From contig JAZKDT010000001.1 in NCBI GenBank assembly GCA_040387475.1, positions 310,001 through 374,000 of the forward strand: a stretch of 64,000 bases of DNA. The letters are read 5' to 3'. Under the pieces are notes generated by a model. The model ran no database searches, was not told where the DNA came from, and was given only the letters and a program-made list of their open reading frames with translations. This DNA is from UBA4416 sp040387475 (GTDB lineage Bacteria; Bacteroidota; Bacteroidia; B-17B0; Aurantibacillaceae). The position numbers were made by a program, and so were the translations under genes. Of this stretch, positions 63,866 through 64,000 are shown one piece after another; positions within the stretch are counted from its first letter, which is position 1; each line of letters begins with the position of its first letter.

Positions 63866-64000
63866 TTACTCTTTAATGACTTTATATTGTTTTTGGAAAT
63901 GAGGAATTTTTATATCGATGAAATAAATTCCCTGTGCTAAATTCTGAAGGTTGAGTTGTTCGGAAGATGCTCCGCCATTAACCGTTTTTTGAAAGACGAT
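63866..64000 (-). CDS. Partial type IX secretion cargo protein (C-terminal sorting tail)
   Basis: The last 44 codons of a minus-strand gene that runs off the right edge, with TAA at 63868-63866. The text SSEQLNLQNLAQGIYFIDIK followed by QKQYKVIKE is the typical end of a type A sorting domain (L-x-x-L-x-x-G-x-Y-x-x-x-I, then a basic end). The cargo identity is not visible. Confidence 0.8.
   Translation of the reverse strand: MVFQKTVNGGASSEQLNLQNLAQGIYFIDIKIPHFQKQYKVIKE

Noticed and set aside
63702..63902. Plus-strand frame of 66 codons at the right edge
   Set aside because: Covers the GC-rich repeat and the antisense of a sorting tail; no coding character.
1..64000. tRNA, rRNA, CRISPR, insertion sequences, prophage or defence islands
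   Set aside because: No cloverleaf, array, transposase, integrase or known defence gene pattern was seen on either strand.

Overview
The window is a 64 kb chromosomal piece of a Bacteroidota bacterium with low GC content. The phylum call rests on several independent signs: an alternative complex III operon followed by cytochrome oxidase genes, type IX secretion features (a type B gliding-motility C-terminal domain, type A-like sorting tails, a PorP/SprF protein), Bacteroidota families such as DUF6427, and several promoters that fit TAnnTTTG. No rRNA, tRNA, CRISPR array, insertion sequence or phage gene was seen. The genus cannot be fixed from the sequence alone.

Layout from left to right. 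66-3709: a run of membrane and secreted proteins ending in a haem plus copper monooxygenase-like protein with all six copper ligands. 3784-3945: degenerate 21-bp tandem repeats in front of feoA-feoB (iron uptake). 6294-9523: CysQ, an alpha/beta hydrolase, an enoyl-CoA hydratase and 3-hydroxyanthranilate dioxygenase. 9627-14729: a huge secreted repeat protein. 14802-16343: a HerA-like ATPase. 16340-20527: an eight-gene minus-strand accessory operon (ArsR, SRPBCC, DoxX, DUF1801, DUF4256, YafY, DUF1761, YdeI) whose promoter is bracketed by two copies of an 18-bp palindrome. 20638-23805: an M48 protease followed by three tandem AIM24/TIGR00266 paralogues. 24551-25633: an SMP-30-like gene broken by an in-frame amber codon at the end of its signal peptide. 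25760-37394: the respiratory operon actABCDEF-coxBA. 37698-46048: mixed metabolism and repair, including ACMSD, HD hydrolase, DUF885 peptidase, urocanate hydratase and DNA photolyase. 46108-53901: DUF2167, a histidine kinase, DUF4139, PorP/SprF, and a divergent sigma factor with a large putative anti-sigma factor. 53912-63690: a tightly overlapping minus-strand operon, leuS-speD-DUF4178-DUF4178-small membrane protein-DUF350-membrane aminopropyltransferase-Tat lipoprotein flavin oxidase-polytopic membrane protein. The right edge cuts a type IX secretion cargo gene.

How the parts fit. The organism is an aerobic respirer: quinol electrons pass through ActABCDEF to cytochrome c and the caa3/aa3-type oxidase. 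It appears to catabolise tryptophan via kynurenine (dioxygenase plus ACMSD) and histidine (HutU). The best candidate for a poorly described system is the polyamine-linked membrane module at 53912-60770. There SpeD would make decarboxylated AdoMet, a membrane-anchored aminopropyltransferase would use it, and the flanking DUF4178, DUF350, flavin oxidase and membrane proteins would act on or respond to the product at the envelope. This is inferred from gene order and intact catalytic residues, not shown.
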